64,000 nucleotides of DNA from Spirometra erinaceieuropaei (lineage: Eukaryota > Platyhelminthes > Cestoda > Diphyllobothriidea > Diphyllobothriidae). Shown piece by piece: positions 11,614-23,903 of the stretch (position 1 is the stretch's first letter; the number at the start of each line of letters is the position of its first letter). The notes beneath the pieces are model-generated. The model was not told the DNA's origin. It searched no databases and saw only the letters and a program-made list of their open reading frames with translations. A program made the position numbers and the translations under genes. The stretch is from assembly GCA_902702965.1 (NCBI GenBank), contig CACRXP010000730.1, forward strand, positions 84,945 through 148,944, written 5' to 3'.

Positions 11614-13139
11614 GTAAGTCCCCCCGGTGGAAGTCTGTTGCAAACATTTGACCAGGTCACTAGGGGCACTAGGCGACTTGCCCGGGGGGCGTTTGACGGA
11701 AAGCTTTTAGAAAACGGGCCAGTGTGTGCAAGCAATTCAAGGTCGCTTGAAGACACTGTCACTCGTCTGTGAAAGTGTGGGGAGAATGAACTGATTGTGG
11801 CGATGCACTGAATGCAACTTCTCCCAGTCCCTGCGGCGTCACCGGACACAGACGAAGTCGCGGCCGACAGGGCGATTTAGGTCACGATGACATGCGGGTT
11901 GGATGCAGCCACACGGGCGGCATTGACGGGTCACGCATTGAACAAAGGGCGCGATTATGAGGGGAGCTGTACGCAGGACTTCCCAGTCTCTGAAGATGAG
12001 TAGACGAATAAACTATTCGAAACGTCGGACGTCAAATAAACCCCTTCCGGTAAACGCCTCTTCTTCTTTTGATATGCCACCTGGGAATCGAATTTTCACT
12101 ACTATTGATGTGAAGTCTATTGTGCATGATCGAAAATGGGCTTTCCGGGCAACTTTCAATGTTTGATGGTCACTTGCTGATGGCACTCCCGCAGCTTGAT
12201 TTTCCGATGCACCCCAGGAATCTATCATAGGCGATGCTAGTCTTAGGCCCCACAGACCACTTACAATTTCCTTGGTAAGGACGTGATTTCGCCCTATCAA
12301 AAGTGTTTTGCTGCCATGTCGAGCCCTCGCGTAAAACAATTTCTCTAATTCGCTCTAACGGTCCATCCAAGACCACTGGTGGCATCGGATTTGGAGATAA
12401 CCGGTTAGCACCGGCGTAATACACTTATTGGACTCTTATTATTTGGCTGTAGTTAAGCGATTCCAAGGAAACGACTACCTTATTCTCAGAGGCGTGGTAT
12501 TTGCCGGTCCATGCTGGTTAGGGGGTCGTTTGCGGGTGAATGCTTCTTGCCTTGGAGATCCGGCATGAGATCGCGTAGCGACGCAGGTTCGGTATGTAGG
12601 AAATGTTGCCTGAAAGAAAAAGAGGGCCTGGATAGCTATTTTAGGATTATGTACTCTTCCTGCCTCGGCTGGAGTTCAGCCCAAGGCAGGAATAGGAGAG
12701 AGGGTAAACACTGTCCCCTTGGTCATTTAGCTGCATTAGGTTCGACGCCCTGCAGATGGGTCACGGTCTCTCGCTTGACGTTTGCGTTTGCGACCATTCA
12801 GAGTCCCATCAGACTGGTTTGAAATGAAGGGAACTGCTACTTTCAATTTTGCCCTAGGTTACTAGTCACGGCCGGAGTAGCGGATCCGCGAAGATCAATG
12901 ACTCAACCCAGGCTAGTGTCCCTTCCCATTCCCGCCCGATGGTAGAGTATGGCTGGCTGACGCAGGAAAATAAGCCAGAAATTGCCATCAGCATCAGTTG
13001 ATGTGACTACATTGGCAGGGTGTTGCTGTGCTTTGCGGTGTGTGTTCTGTTGGCGGCCTTAGTTCTTTGTTGCCGTGTCTACCTTTTTGGCCCAATACCG
13101 GTGGTCCTTCCTGACTTTCGGCCTGTCGTCTCCTCCTAA
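11614..13139. other. Intron 2, 5' part: mostly unrecognised
   Basis: Only a short piece at 12940-13010 (tggctggctgacgcaggaaaataagccagaaattgcc) resembles the body of the tRNA-derived repeats at 20190 and 53800. Confidence 0.45.
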
Positions 13140-13502
13140 CTTTCACGTTGGATGTTTCAGGGTTAGGGTTTAGGGCTGCGGTTAAAGGTTAGGATTAAAG
13201 AGTTAGAATTAGGATTAGAGTTAAAGGGTTAAGGCCAGGGTTGGGGTTAGGGTTAGGGGGCTAGGGCCCAGGAAAAGGGGTTTGGTTTAGGGGTTATGGT
13301 TAGGGCTTAGGGTTAGGGCAGCTATTTGTCAATCGCTCGCAGTACAATCGCGCATTCCAGTTAGCTTTTCTTTTGAATAACACTACTTGGCCTTGTCGTC
13401 TGTGCGTTCCCCAGTCCTACCGGTAAATACCCCTATTATCGCCGGTGCCGTGTTAGAGGTGGCTGGCGTTTTTTTACTTCAGGTGGGGCTACATGACCAC
13501 AT
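13140..13502 (+). mobile_element. TTAGGG-bearing TIR element, copy 2 (left end degraded)
   Basis: About 160 bp of degenerate ggttagggtttagggc-type units, then the same downstream block as at 7195 (taccc ctattatcgccg, ggtggctggcgtt) and the right TIR tcaggtggggctacatgacc ending near 13502. A clear left TIR is missing. Confidence 0.7.
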
Positions 13503-13544
13503 CTGACCAGAATATCTACCAGAAAGTACACAGGGGACGCCGGG

Positions 13545-13660
13545 GGACCCAGTGAAGAGCCAAACCTCTCACAGCTGTGCCACGCAGTGGCAGAATATCG
13601 ACGACGTGTCTGGGCCTTTAGCTAACACCTGCGCTGTCGAGTATTGTGCGTCGTGCTCTC
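13545..13660 (+). repeat. Dispersed repeat, unit 1 of a pair
   Basis: gggacccagtgaagagccaaacc...cacagctgtgccacgcag...gtgtctgggcctttagctaac recurs at 13965-14090 in the same orientation, about 420 bp away. It resembles part of the SINE-like repeat at 2690-2850. Confidence 0.65.
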
Positions 13661-13679
13661 TCAGTATATACTACTGGCT

Positions 13680-13780
13680 TGCTAAGATTAAGGCTTTGGG
13701 TTAGATTCGGGAACAGGGTAAAGGTGGCGTTAGGGTTATGGTTGAGGTTAGAGTTTGGGCTAGAATACGGGAATAGCTGT
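13680..13780 (+). repeat. Degenerate TTAGGG-like patch
   Basis: Units such as gggttagattcggg, gcgttagggttatgg and gttgaggttagagtttggg lie between the two dispersed repeat units. Confidence 0.5.
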
Positions 13781-13964
13781 CCTTCCTGAAATTTTGTACG
13801 AGGCCATCCATATTTAGAGTCATTCCTATTCCCCTCTCCAGCCGAGGGTGGGGGGGGGCTATATAACCTATCCTCGCCAATATTCCAGTCCTGAAAATGC
13901 AGCTTTTTTATTTCCTCGCTAACTAGGATCAAATCAGTATATTTGAGGTTTGTAGGTCCAGGGG

Positions 13965-14090
13965 ACCCACTGAACAGCCAAACCCCTCACAGCTGTGCCA
14001 TGCAGCGGCAAAATATCGGTGAAACTCGTGTCTAGGCTTTTAGATAGCACCTGTGCTGTCGAGTATGGTATATCGTGCTATCTCGCTACT
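13965..14090 (+). repeat. Dispersed repeat, unit 2 of a pair
   Basis: Second copy of the 13545 unit: gggacccactgaacagccaa, cacagctgtgccatgcagcg, gtgtctaggcttttagatag, ctgtgctgtcgagtatgg. About 80% similar by eye. Confidence 0.65.
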
Positions 14091-14094
14091 CTTA

Positions 14095-15640
14095 ACCATA
14101 AAAAATAAATTTGCCGGAATTTGACGCAAAGCCACCTATATTACGAGGTCTTCTTATTACCGTATCATGCCGTAGGAAGGGGGGCATATCAACAATCCTT
14201 GTCGGGGGCACACTTGAATGCACAGAGCCTCCGGATGAGACCCCATTAACGACGTTGAGCGGCGTTGACTTTGCCGATTTTGCATCCACCAGTTCTTGAC
14301 ATCGTCAAAATGTGGCATGACTTTACTTTCTAGCGAATGTTGTTCGGTTGGTGCCCCTCCGGAGCACTTTGCGTCAACCCTGCAGACATTTCTCTCACAT
14401 GACAGGGCATGCTGCATTGAGGTGGTGCTAAGCGTTCAATTTCCTACTGAAATGAACTTGTCAGTAGCGTGTGGGAGGACGCAAGACAAAAAAACAGACA
14501 TTCATTCCGCAGAAGAGAAAGTTAGCTGATGTGTACGACCATTGAGCATTATCGCGGTCTTCACTGCCTTCCGTTTCAAGTCCAAAATTTGAGGCCAACG
14601 ACGGCTGTACAGTCAGAGACAGATTCCGCATTCTCGAAAGTTCTGCCAGGCGGGGTGACGCCGTCGACATAGTCAGAGACCGATAGGGGAAGGTTTTTTG
14701 CATGAAAACCATGACAGTCATGGAGCGCTGCGAGCAGGATCAGAGATATTCTCTTAGTTTAGAAAATTGTTAAAAGAATGAGGCCTTGTACAAGATAGTG
14801 CTAAGTGAGGAAGCAATTTGTTCCTTTACCGTAGGTTTGAACCAATGTGCACAGGAGATGATGTCGCTAAATCATACCCAGGATTTTTTATATCCTCCAT
14901 GACCTTCTGGAGAGTACTTTTGTCGCTGAGGGGAAAAAAGACATGCTTGTCATGCAACATTTATTTCACGGCTGACCATCTTCTCCTCATTACCTAGCCT
15001 AACACTGTAATGCGACATTTTCAACTCAGGGTTGCAGAAAACCCGGAAAACCTACATACTCAGGTTTAAAAGGGCAATCCAGTCGAAAGCATTGCCCCTT
15101 TACCTACCATCGCACCCCCGGTGAAGTCGAAAAACCTCCGACTCCTCACTGTCCAGACTAAGGCTTTAAGACGTGTTCGCCCATACTAGAGAACGATTAA
15201 TAGAATTTGCAGAAAGGATGAGGTCTTTTTTCCACAGGAGAATGCTACTAGCCAATGGATTTTCAAACCACAGTTCGCCACTAGGTGCCGATGTTTAAAA
15301 AACTGCTTTTACCGAAACTTTCAGTTCTGGGTGTGCTAAAAAGTCAGACGAGTGTCCGCCATCCCAAACCGCTTAAACTCAGGCGTCTGTCCCCCCTATG
15401 CCTCAAACTAAGTGGCTAGGAGTAACGAGATTTCCCATAGAGACATTCCCGGGTCATCCTCTCGCAAAAACCAGTTGAGACGACCTTGAGGTGACTGGAT
15501 GATGTCATTGCCACGGGGAGCAGTGGCGGTAGGTCATCCCAGCCTGAGGACGGACTGGGCGCCGGCGCTCACGCAGATCATTGTCCCAGTCAGGGTGGTA
15601 ATTATCCCTGTCGGCTGTGATCGCTTCGTTCATGGAAGAA
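14095..15640. other. Intron 2: nothing recognised
   Basis: No exon, repeat or domain recognised; several short overlapping frames without features. Confidence 0.4.
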
Positions 15641-15644
15641 GGAG

Positions 15645-16450
15645 ACGCTATCGCTGGGACAAGAGCTTTTATTAGCCTGACGTTTCGGATTCCTGCTGGA
15701 ACCCATCATCAGATACAGCAGCAGATACGGGTGGTTCATGCACAAGGGGCTGCAGTATTTATAGGATGCAGTCGCCATGCTACCGCATACCTATGAATGT
15801 TCACGGCTGCCCCCTTCATCAGGGATCGTTGCCCGTGGTGTGATGACTGTTTGATGGCCGACATTTGCGTAGTTAATTGCTGCAATCGCATCACGTGCGT
15901 TGGGTGTTGGTGTGATGATTGCTCGACCATCTGACTCACCGACCCTGGTGTTGGGAAAAGTGTTCACATGTGCGCTCCCTGCTTGACTAATTACTCCGCC
16001 TAGGCGAAATCTCAGTACCGACTATGGGAGGGGAAGATCATTGCACGTGTAAATGGACTGAGGGCCGGTAAAACATGACTCAAGCAGCTCCTGGCTCACG
16101 CGGTTGCCACCTCTAGCAAGATTTTCGGCCTCGTCGAACTTGAATGTGTGGCCGGATCTCGTCGAATGAGCCGCAACTTGAGAGGTGGCGTCATTTCTCC
16201 GCACCGCTGCGTGTGCTCGGCCATTCGCGTTCGGAGCTGTCTTCCGGTTTCTCCGACGTAGTTGCTTTGTCCGCACCTGCACCAGATCCGATAAACGACT
16301 CCAGAGGTTTCTTGTCGTGGCAGCGGGTCTTTGGGTTTCATTACCTGATGCCTCTGGTCTGTGTGCAACTCCAACCCCAAGTGCTGCGAGAAGGCGGCCG
16401 ACAACTTCCGACAGCTTCTTCGTGCCTGTCCTTTTGACTGATTCAACCTC
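15645..16450 (-). mobile_element. Penelope-like element, 3' coding end with GIY-YIG endonuclease
   Basis: Minus-strand reading frames encode the GIY-YIG nuclease: HLGLELHTD, then GVVYRIWCRCGQSNYVGETG (about 16302-16245) and RQLRTRMAEHTQ. In another frame follow FKFDEAENLARGGNRVSQ, LLESCFTGPQSI and CNDLP. A noncoding 3' region ends near 15645 with cgctgggacaagagc on the + strand. In this retroelement class the nuclease nicks the target for reverse transcription. The copy is 5' truncated and frameshifted (the nuclease and tail are in different frames), so inactive. Confidence 0.85.
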
Positions 16451-16454
16451 CAAT

Positions 16455-18405
16455 TCGGTGTGTCTGGTGAAGGCTTACCAATCGCCTTGTTGACTAACAG
16501 TGGACCAAGGCTGAACTTCGCGCGTCTGTCTGGACGCGCGGTCGGTCCCTTTGTCTGGCTGGGACTTGGGCATCATCGAAGGTCAGGCAGTGTTCTGTTA
16601 CCAGTCGCAGCGAGCACCATCATTTATGCGCAGACGTGCCAGTCCCTTGCATCTGTGCCAGCCTGCTCTTCACGCCACGCAAAAGTTAGTCTTGAGACGG
16701 AGTCATCTGCTGGGAGAGCGACGATTTACGTGGCCATAACTGGAGTGGCAATGTTTGTCTGTCGTCGGGGGTGGTGCTAGAGGAGGTGTCCCAAAGTGGT
16801 GACCTTCACCCCTTGACCTTGGCCGCTGGAAAGTAGGATAAAGCTTCAGACGCAGAGGATACAAATAACACCTGTCGCCATTATCCCTCCTACAGGAGTG
16901 ACTTTTTCCAGTCTGGGAAATCTGCTCTCTTTTAGGCAGCCTAATGGCCAACTGCCTAAACGGAGGACGGAACGTGTCCCCCACGGAGTGATTCGATGCA
17001 GGGCGCTGTAGTCGTCTTTGCCAATAGAAGCCATATCGCCAGGAAGTTTGTCTACGCCTCCCTACGCGGATATTGCTACTGCGCAGGAAACCGTTTGCTG
17101 CCGTCGACCGAACACGGCAAAGTAGGACGACGTGGAGAACAGGGGTTGCAGTAACTCTGCGTTGAAGGCAGACAAATGCCCCGCACTCGAAACTTTCAGC
17201 GTTCGACACATCGGCACTGATTGCACCATCGACGTGGGAGTGCCAATGGCCATAGAGTGAGTAGGTGAAAATAAAATCAACTTCGTATGCTAGAGGTCTG
17301 TGTAGAGCTCGAGCTACCCATCACCGGTATGTTTTCCGTCATCTCAATTGCAGGAAAGCGGCATTGAAGCATCCACATGCCTATCACTGGTGATTATCAG
17401 AAGTGTGATCGTATGGAGGAGAGACCGCCGTGACGCTCTGGTGACCCCCGGTAGCATCTGACGGAAAAATGGACAGACCTCTACTTAAGATGGCATTTCG
17501 GATCTAATCCCACGGATGTCGACAGAGAAAGGGGACTCCTATCATGCTGATGACGGTCGCCAAACAATATCATGCGGACTAAAAAGAGACTGCGAACACG
17601 TATCTAGTAGAGGATTACGTTGATGAAGGCTGGTGAGCGCCGAGATACGAGAGCAACGGCACAGGCAAAGAAGGCCTCTGATTCCAGACGTAGAGGCCAT
17701 CAGGACAAGTTCGGCAGGAAGAAAGGAGAGGCATATCACTCGTGTTCCAGCGCACGTAAACATAACTGAACATATTCTTGAAGAAAGATGCTTTTGCCGG
17801 GCGACTACAACGACCGCAAATGCAACGCTGGAAAACGTAGAAACACATGACTGAACCGTTAGGCACAGAGGATCTCGAGAAATACTGACGGGAATGAAGC
17901 GAAAAATACGTCGCGACCTTTGAAAAAACCCTGTGCTACGTAATCTACTTAGCTTCGATGAGCCACTTTGTTGTCAAACGTCCTGGACCCCGGAACCTTG
18001 AACCAAATACTTTCGAGCATCCTAATCGACCGTCTTCAGAAGTCCGTGTCTGCCTTTACCTCAAGTTACTGTCATATGGAAAAAGAATACAAAACCGGAA
18101 ACACTGATCCATCTGTTTCGGAGGACGCGGGGTCGAGGAGGAATCCCTCAGCACCTCAAGGATACCAGAAACGTTTACCTCTGAATAGCGGAATGAAAAT
18201 CAGAGAATCGTTCTGTTTAACATATCATGAAAAATTTTCACATGTACCCTACCTAACCGCATAATCTCCCCCCTGGAAAAAGGACTTCAATCATGAGTGC
18301 AATGTCAATTCAAAAAACACCATGGGACTATGGACATGATCTTCGTTGTTTCGTCAAGTATACAAGAAATTTCGAAAGGCCCGGGCTGACCTCTTCACCG
18401 TCTTT
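16455..18405. other. Intron 2: nothing recognised
   Basis: Frames of up to 168 codons on the minus strand (16703-17209) have no recognisable domain, and no repeat shared with other parts of the window was noted. Confidence 0.35.
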
Positions 18406-18409
18406 ATTA

Positions 18410-19290
18410 CATTGACAATGGCCGACATGATGGCCGGCATGCAAGTTGTTAATTGCTGACATCGCATCACCCGTGTTGGATGCTGGCGTGATGATTGCTC
18501 GCCCATCTTGCTCACCGGCTTGTGCGATCCCCGAGTGGTTAATTACTTCGACCAGGTTATGCTTCAGCAGGGAATATGGAGTGGGGATGTCGTTGCAGTT
18601 GTTCATAGACTGAGGTCCCGTGAACCATGACTCAAGCAACTCGCGGCTCACGCGATTAACCCCTCTCGCGAGAATTTCGGCCTCATCTAACTTGAATGTG
18701 TGACCGGGTCTTGTCGAATGGGCCACGACCTGAGCTTTGGCGTCATTTCTTCGCACCGTTTCCGCGTGTTCAACGATTCGTGTCCTGAGCAGTTTTCTAG
18801 TTTCTCCGACGTACTTGCTTTACCCACAGTTGGATCAGACCCAGTAAACGATTCCAGATTTTTTGCCGTGGCAGTGAGTATTTTGGTCTCAGCTCCTGGG
18901 GTCTAATGGTTGCCTCAGGTCTGTATGCAACTCCAACCCCAAGTGGTGCGAGAAATCCACTGACGGCTTCGGAGACGTTCCTGGTGTACGGGATCGTTCG
19001 CCAGAATTTTGGGTCGACACAATTTCGTCGCTCGTCTCAGTTGCGCATGCACCATTTGACAAAGTTGCGCGGGTAACCACTTTCTCTGAAATCTCGTCGA
19101 AGATATTGAAATTCGGTAACCCTGTCTTCCGACTCACTGCAGTGCGTCTCAACACACCGATATAGCGTCCTTACGCAACTGCATTTGTGGCGGATTGGGT
19201 AGTTGCTGTTGAAGTTCAGTATTTGCGTTGTGTTCTTCGCCTTCCTGAACACTTTGGTCTTTAGGCTACTACACTCTTGAAGAAGTACTA
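18410..19290 (-). mobile_element. Penelope-like element fragment (RT end, GIY-YIG, tail), decayed
   Basis: Minus strand from 19261: KTKVFRKAKNTTQILNFNSN and RHKCSCVRTLYRCVETHC, then FRESGYPRNFVKWCM, the segment between reverse transcriptase and endonuclease in Penelope-like elements. A degraded nuclease region follows (about 18790-18920), and the tail FKLDEAEILARGVNRVSREL, ESWFTGPQSMNNCND, IITPASNTGDA ends near 18410. Stops and frameshifts break the reading frame. The 5' side abuts a truncated long-TIR element at 19305. Confidence 0.82.
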
Positions 19291-19304
19291 ATGGGCTACG
19301 AAAT

Positions 19305-19601
19305 GAGCAAAATAAATAATATATATGTTCATGCTTTCCATAAAATATATTTGAATCCATGAGGGTATTTAGAATCAGTGTCAAAAATTCATGCAACTTG
19401 ACTATTAACTTTCTGCGGCACATAGTTTACGCAGGCGGTCGATAAGACGTTCGGTCGAAGGCCGGCATCCTGGCGTGAGTGGGATATCTGAGTATTATGC
19501 CACACGATAATTAATATTACAGCCCTACTTAAGCAATCCTGTCGAATTGAAAATACATTTCAGCTTTTCAGCCGACGCCTCATGAGACAGCGCGTCTACT
19601 G
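19305..19601 (+). mobile_element. Long-TIR element, right-arm fragment
   Basis: Right arm only, from a segment matching ttcatgctttccataaaata to the terminus cgtctactg at 19601, followed by TA. The left part is missing where the Penelope-like fragment begins. Confidence 0.75.
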
Positions 19602-20052
19602 TAAGTTGAGGCCAATTCACATCGGGAAGCAGGTCTATGCTATCGACTAAGGACTGACCTTAGATGCTTCGCCGTACTAATAATGGTGCGACGAGCTTAT
19701 ACTCATGGCCCAACCCTCTTTTGCTTCGTGTTTTTCTCATAGCAGATGGGCGTTTACTGTAAGGAATGACCTAGAATCGACAACAATTAGACAGGCGCGA
19801 GGTTGTTTAGCATGGGACATGTGCAGGACCTAATTAATATTGCAAAAGGCTAAGAGACACGACCTCTTACTTGCCTACGACTGTGCGCTCAAGGTCACAA
19901 CCGAAGTAAACATGAAGCATAGCTTCAATATATTATTCGCCTATGGATGTACCAGCTCCTACTCACCATTAACACCGATAAGACACGCCCCTAACCACTG
20001 GGCCACGAGCGCGTTGCCCTGTCGGTTTCGGTCGGGAATATACAATGGTATG

Positions 20053-20969
20053 GGGCCCTCACCGATCGTTCTTACGGAACTCACTCGTTCCGCTGTGCCT
20101 TACGGGCTCTCTCTCGAGCCCAACCAGCAGGTAGCGAGTTCGAGCCTCGGGTGTCCCACACTTCGGGGTTGGGTATGACTGACTGACGACGGCTAATAAG
20201 CCAGAAATGGCCATTACAGTCTCCCTTGTCTTTGTCGATAATAACGTACTGCCTATATTATGCGCCGCTGTGCGGCTGCTGGTTGGCCTCGCGAGAGAGA
20301 GCCCGTAAGGCACAACGGCACGAGTTAGTTCCGTAAGAACGATCGGTGAGCGCCCTCTACCATAGTAATCAGTCTGTCTGAGCATGTGAACTCTTTGGTT
20401 ATGTGCTCTCAGAATTAAACTACCAGCAAGAAACATTATATACAGCGGTTAACAGGGGCAGGAATAAAGAAAGCCAACTGTTTCTGACTACTGATTATTT
20501 CTTTATTCAATTCACAGAACACTCAGTCTGACGGTGTCCTGGTGTCTTTCTTTATTCCTGCCCCTGTTAACCGCTGTATATGCTGTTTCTTGCTGGTAGT
20601 TTAATTCTGAGAGGACATAACCAAAGAGTTCACATGCTCAGACAGACTGATTACTATGGTAGGGGGCGCTCACCGATCGTTTTTACGGAACTCACTCGTT
20701 CCGTTGTGCCTTACGGGCTCTCTCTCGCGAGGCCAACCAGCAGCCGCACAGCGGCGCATAATATAGGCAGTACGTTATTATCGACAAAGACAAGGGAGAC
20801 TGTAATGGCCATTTCTGGCTTATTAGCCGTCGTCAGTCAGTCATACCCAACCCCGAAGTGTGGGACACCCGAGGCTCGAACTCGCTACCTGCTGGTTGGG
20901 CTCGAGAGAGAGCCTGTAAGGCACAGCGGAACGAGTGAGTTCCGTAAGAACGATCGGTGAACGCCCCCC
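20053..20969. repeat. Perfect-class palindrome of tRNA-derived repeats (arms ~421 and ~424 bp)
   Basis: Arm 1 20053-20473 and arm 2 20546-20969 are inverted copies with very high identity by eye, separated by a 72-bp spacer. Both arms encode nearly the same spurious 125-codon frame in opposite directions. The arms hold the body cggctaataagccagaaatg and gcgagttcgagcc, a B-box-like motif, so the unit belongs to the tRNA-derived family seen at 41329 and 53716. The inner ends are caggaataaagaaag / ctttctttattcctg. Confidence 0.9.
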
Positions 20970-21084
20970 ACCACCGATAAGACAGTACTCATGCATAAGC
21001 CGATGCCATCTGAAAAGCGCATTAAATTCACCTTCGGTGCCGACGGTTATCGCTACCCTAGGGCAGAAAATGAAATCGGTCAGG

Positions 21085-21380
21085 TGTGGTTATGTAGCCC
21101 CACCCGATGCAAACAAACCTCAGCCACCTGTAAACGATGGTAATAGGGGTTTTCAAAAATGAGGCCGTAAAACGCCCAAGCGACGAGGTCAAGCAGTTGT
21201 ATGCAAAAGAAAAGCTATTGGGGATGCGCAGTGTTACTTTGGGTGGTTGAGAAATAGGTGCCCTAATCCCTAACCCTACCCCCAAACCCTAACCCTGACC
21301 CATAGCCCTAACCCCTAACCCTAATCCCTGACCCAAACCCCAACAGTATTGTGTCCGTCAGGTGGGACTACGTAACCACA
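21085..21380 (-). mobile_element. TTAGGG-bearing TIR element, copy 3 (reverse)
   Basis: TIRs tgtggttatgtagccccacc at 21085 and ggtgggactacgtaaccaca ending at 21380. Internal ccctaaccctaccc / cctaacccctaaccctaatc units lie on the + strand, so it is in opposite orientation to copy 1. 296 bp, noncoding. Confidence 0.8.
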
Positions 21381-22602
21381 TATTGCCAAAAAGTCTTCCA
21401 TTGGGCTGCGCAATTTCTAAGATCCTAAACTTCAATGAGGCAGTCACAAAAGCATTCTTCAAAGCTGCCCATAGCATTCACAAGACAGGATTTTTCGTAA
21501 AGAGAGTCGTGGTATCTTTATAAGGATAAAGATCTAGAAGGCCACCTTGGAAAGAACACAGTTCTCAAGCCTCGTTTGGCCCTATGAAGCAGGACACAAG
21601 AACCAAAATTATTTTCGCCGATGTATGTCAATTTACAAGACCTGCATCACATCCGTGGACGATAGGTGGCATACTGTCTTCCGCTGTTGGCTCCTTACGG
21701 TGTCGCATTGTTGCCACCTGCCTGTGGCAGTTCGCTGTCGTAGCCTTGGGCGTGACCGCTTATCACCCTCTCTTAACTAAATGTCCGCGCTGCGCACGGC
21801 ACATCTCCCGCCGTGATGCCAGTCAGCATACTCATTGTGCCGGCCTCGATGCATCGAATCGTCCTTCAATCCATTCATAAACTTCTTCATCCCGCAACGC
21901 AAGCCGCACAGAGGAACATCGCGGAAAGGTTGATTCTGGTCTAGGATGAACACGGATGTCAAAACATGGGCAGAAGCGTATCTGAGCCGCCAACGGAACC
22001 AACTTCGTTGTCATAGCAGATCCGTAAAAGATGCGAGCAGGGAAGGTTTTAGACGTCAAGTGACAGTTGCAGACGTACCGACTGTCCACTGTAGCGCTTG
22101 TTGGACCTTTGATCCCTATAAAACGAGTTAGGTGGATAACTGCTTGTTGCGAACTCGTTAGCGTACCTTAACACACTTCGTCATGTTTCAAAGTCTATTT
22201 ACGTGAAGAGTTCTCACTGCGTTGCTTGGTAATTCCCAATCTCGTATTATTTGTAGTCATCTAGCTTCCAGCCCCAGGGCGGGACTATTTGCTGTTCGAC
22301 GTTGGACGGTTTGAGGCCCAAATTCTGTAGGCTGCAGTCAGAAATATTCGCACATATGGAAGTGACAATGACTGATCCATCCTTATTGCATGCGGCAACG
22401 TGGACGACTGAAAAGTCAAATCCCATAGGCAGGGTAGATTAATGCCACCCCGAGTGGCTAAGAGTATAACTCGTAGGACAACTATAAGGGCCCGCAACGC
22501 CCAACAATAATTTTTTTCTTAATGAAGGGAACTCTGTAATGCCTTTTTTTAATCCCTTATCGAGAAAACACTTTTTACACGCTGCTATTCTCCCACTTCT
22601 AG
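21381..22602. other. Intron 2, 3' end: nothing recognised
   Basis: Frames near 21547-21880 show no domain. The last 50 bp contain the pyrimidine tract and acceptor of exon 3. Confidence 0.4.
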
Positions 22603-22762
22603 AAGGTCCCAAATGGAAAATTGAAAACCTACGTGCTCACATTCACAATGTACGACCACCCCAAATCCTCGGCCACTACTCGGACAAAAGAAGTTCGTCT
22701 GGGAGAGGTCCGATTCCCGTTGATAAAAATTTACAAGCGAATATCAGTTCCGAAAAATACAC
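22603..22762 (+). CDS. Synaptotagmin-like gene, exon 3 (end of C2A)
   Basis: Acceptor cccacttctag; donor gtaaga. Phase 0 at entry, phase 1 at exit, 53 codons plus one base. The translation starts KVPNGKLKTYVLTFTMYDHP and continues to RLGEVRFPLIKI. This lines up with the synaptotagmin C2A segment in which a Val-Pro loop and a short Lys/Leu turn precede strand 6, the loop-3 YD, and the GE-(F/V)-P strand. It joins exon 2 directly after NETFFFD. In loop 3 only the first aspartate (YD) is retained. The following ligand positions are His, Pro, Ser and Thr. A full-length long-TIR element begins 158 bp after the donor. Confidence 0.85.
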
Positions 22763-22919
22763 GTAAGATGCACCTTCCTCTGTTTACTCAGCCCTTTACA
22801 TCGTTGCCGTCAGGTCAACAGTCCTGTTTGCACTTTTTTAAAAATCTTTTCCAAAACCTGGGATCTGGCTGCCACCTTCTTCGACAGCTACTTGGAATAA
22901 GCTGCAGTCCCAAACAAGA

Positions 22920-23903
22920 CAGTGAGTTACCAATCTCATGAAATGTCAGCTGAAATTCTGAAATGCGTCTTCGATTTGGAAGGATTATTTGGGCGCGGTT
23001 GTAATACTCGGCATAATCTTATAATATTTCGGACTTGGCAGGATGTTAGCTTTAAAATACACTCCTTTTTAATCTCCTGTAGAAACCGAGCTCGGTAAAA
23101 AATGACAACTTAAGTGGCATGCATTTTCCCACTGATTTTCGATGGCCTTGCAAATTCAAATATCTGTTATAGAGACCACAAACTAAAATATGTTTTCGCT
23201 CAGTCGATTAATACAGGATTACTTCTTCTTTATATTTTATTCCAGAAGGAGGAATATAATAAGGTTTTAAAAAACGTTTCTAAATATTATTTTTAAGACC
23301 GCGCAATATCCTTTCACATAGCATCATACCTGTCCACTTACCACAACTCCCCATGAAATGTGCAACATAGTCCGCATTCATTGCAAAATTTAATGGACTC
23401 CGTATGGTATCTTTATAAAGGCATAGAAGAATATGTGATTTTCTTTACGCGAAACGCATGCACCTTGTAGACTGAAATTGCTAAGCGCTAATGCAACAAA
23501 TGATCAGGCTCCAAATTTTTTTGGCAATTGGAAAACTATTTCAACACCTAATTATACTCCTTCTTCGAGTATAAAATATAAAAAAGACGTAATTCTCTAT
23601 CAAAAGACTAAGAGAAAACACGTTTTCGTTTACGGTTTCTATAAAGTATATTTGAATTTCCTAGACCATCGAAAATCAATGAGGAAAAATACATGCTACT
23701 TAAGTTGTCATTTTTTGTCGAGTGCAGTTTCTACAGGAGATTAAAAAGAAGTGTATTTTAAAGCTGGCATCCTGTCGAGTCCGAAATATTATATGATTAT
23801 GTCGCAAGATAATCAGTATTACAACGGCGCCCAAGTAATCCTTCCTAATCGAAGACGCATTTCAGAATCTCAGCTAACATTTCATGAGATAGATAACTCA
23901 CTG
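22920..23903 (+). mobile_element. Long-TIR element, full length (subfamily B)
   Basis: Begins cagtgagttaccaatctcat and ends with the inverted atgagatagataactcactg; 984 bp. Arms of roughly 350 bp are inverted copies: aaatgcgtcttcgatttgga near the start, gaagacgcatttcagaatct near the end. Flanked by GA rather than TA, so the target duplication is mutated. Noncoding. Confidence 0.85.

Noticed and set aside
13545..14090. Tandem duplication of a larger segment
   Set aside because: Only the ~120-bp repeat unit is shared; the sequence between the units differs from the sequence after the second one.
16703..17209. 168-codon minus-strand open frame
   Set aside because: Length alone; residues show no motif and the region lies within a host intron.
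20053..20969. Conserved protein encoded twice
   Set aside because: The matching frames arise because the two arms of a palindrome are the same DNA; codons cover tRNA-like promoter boxes.
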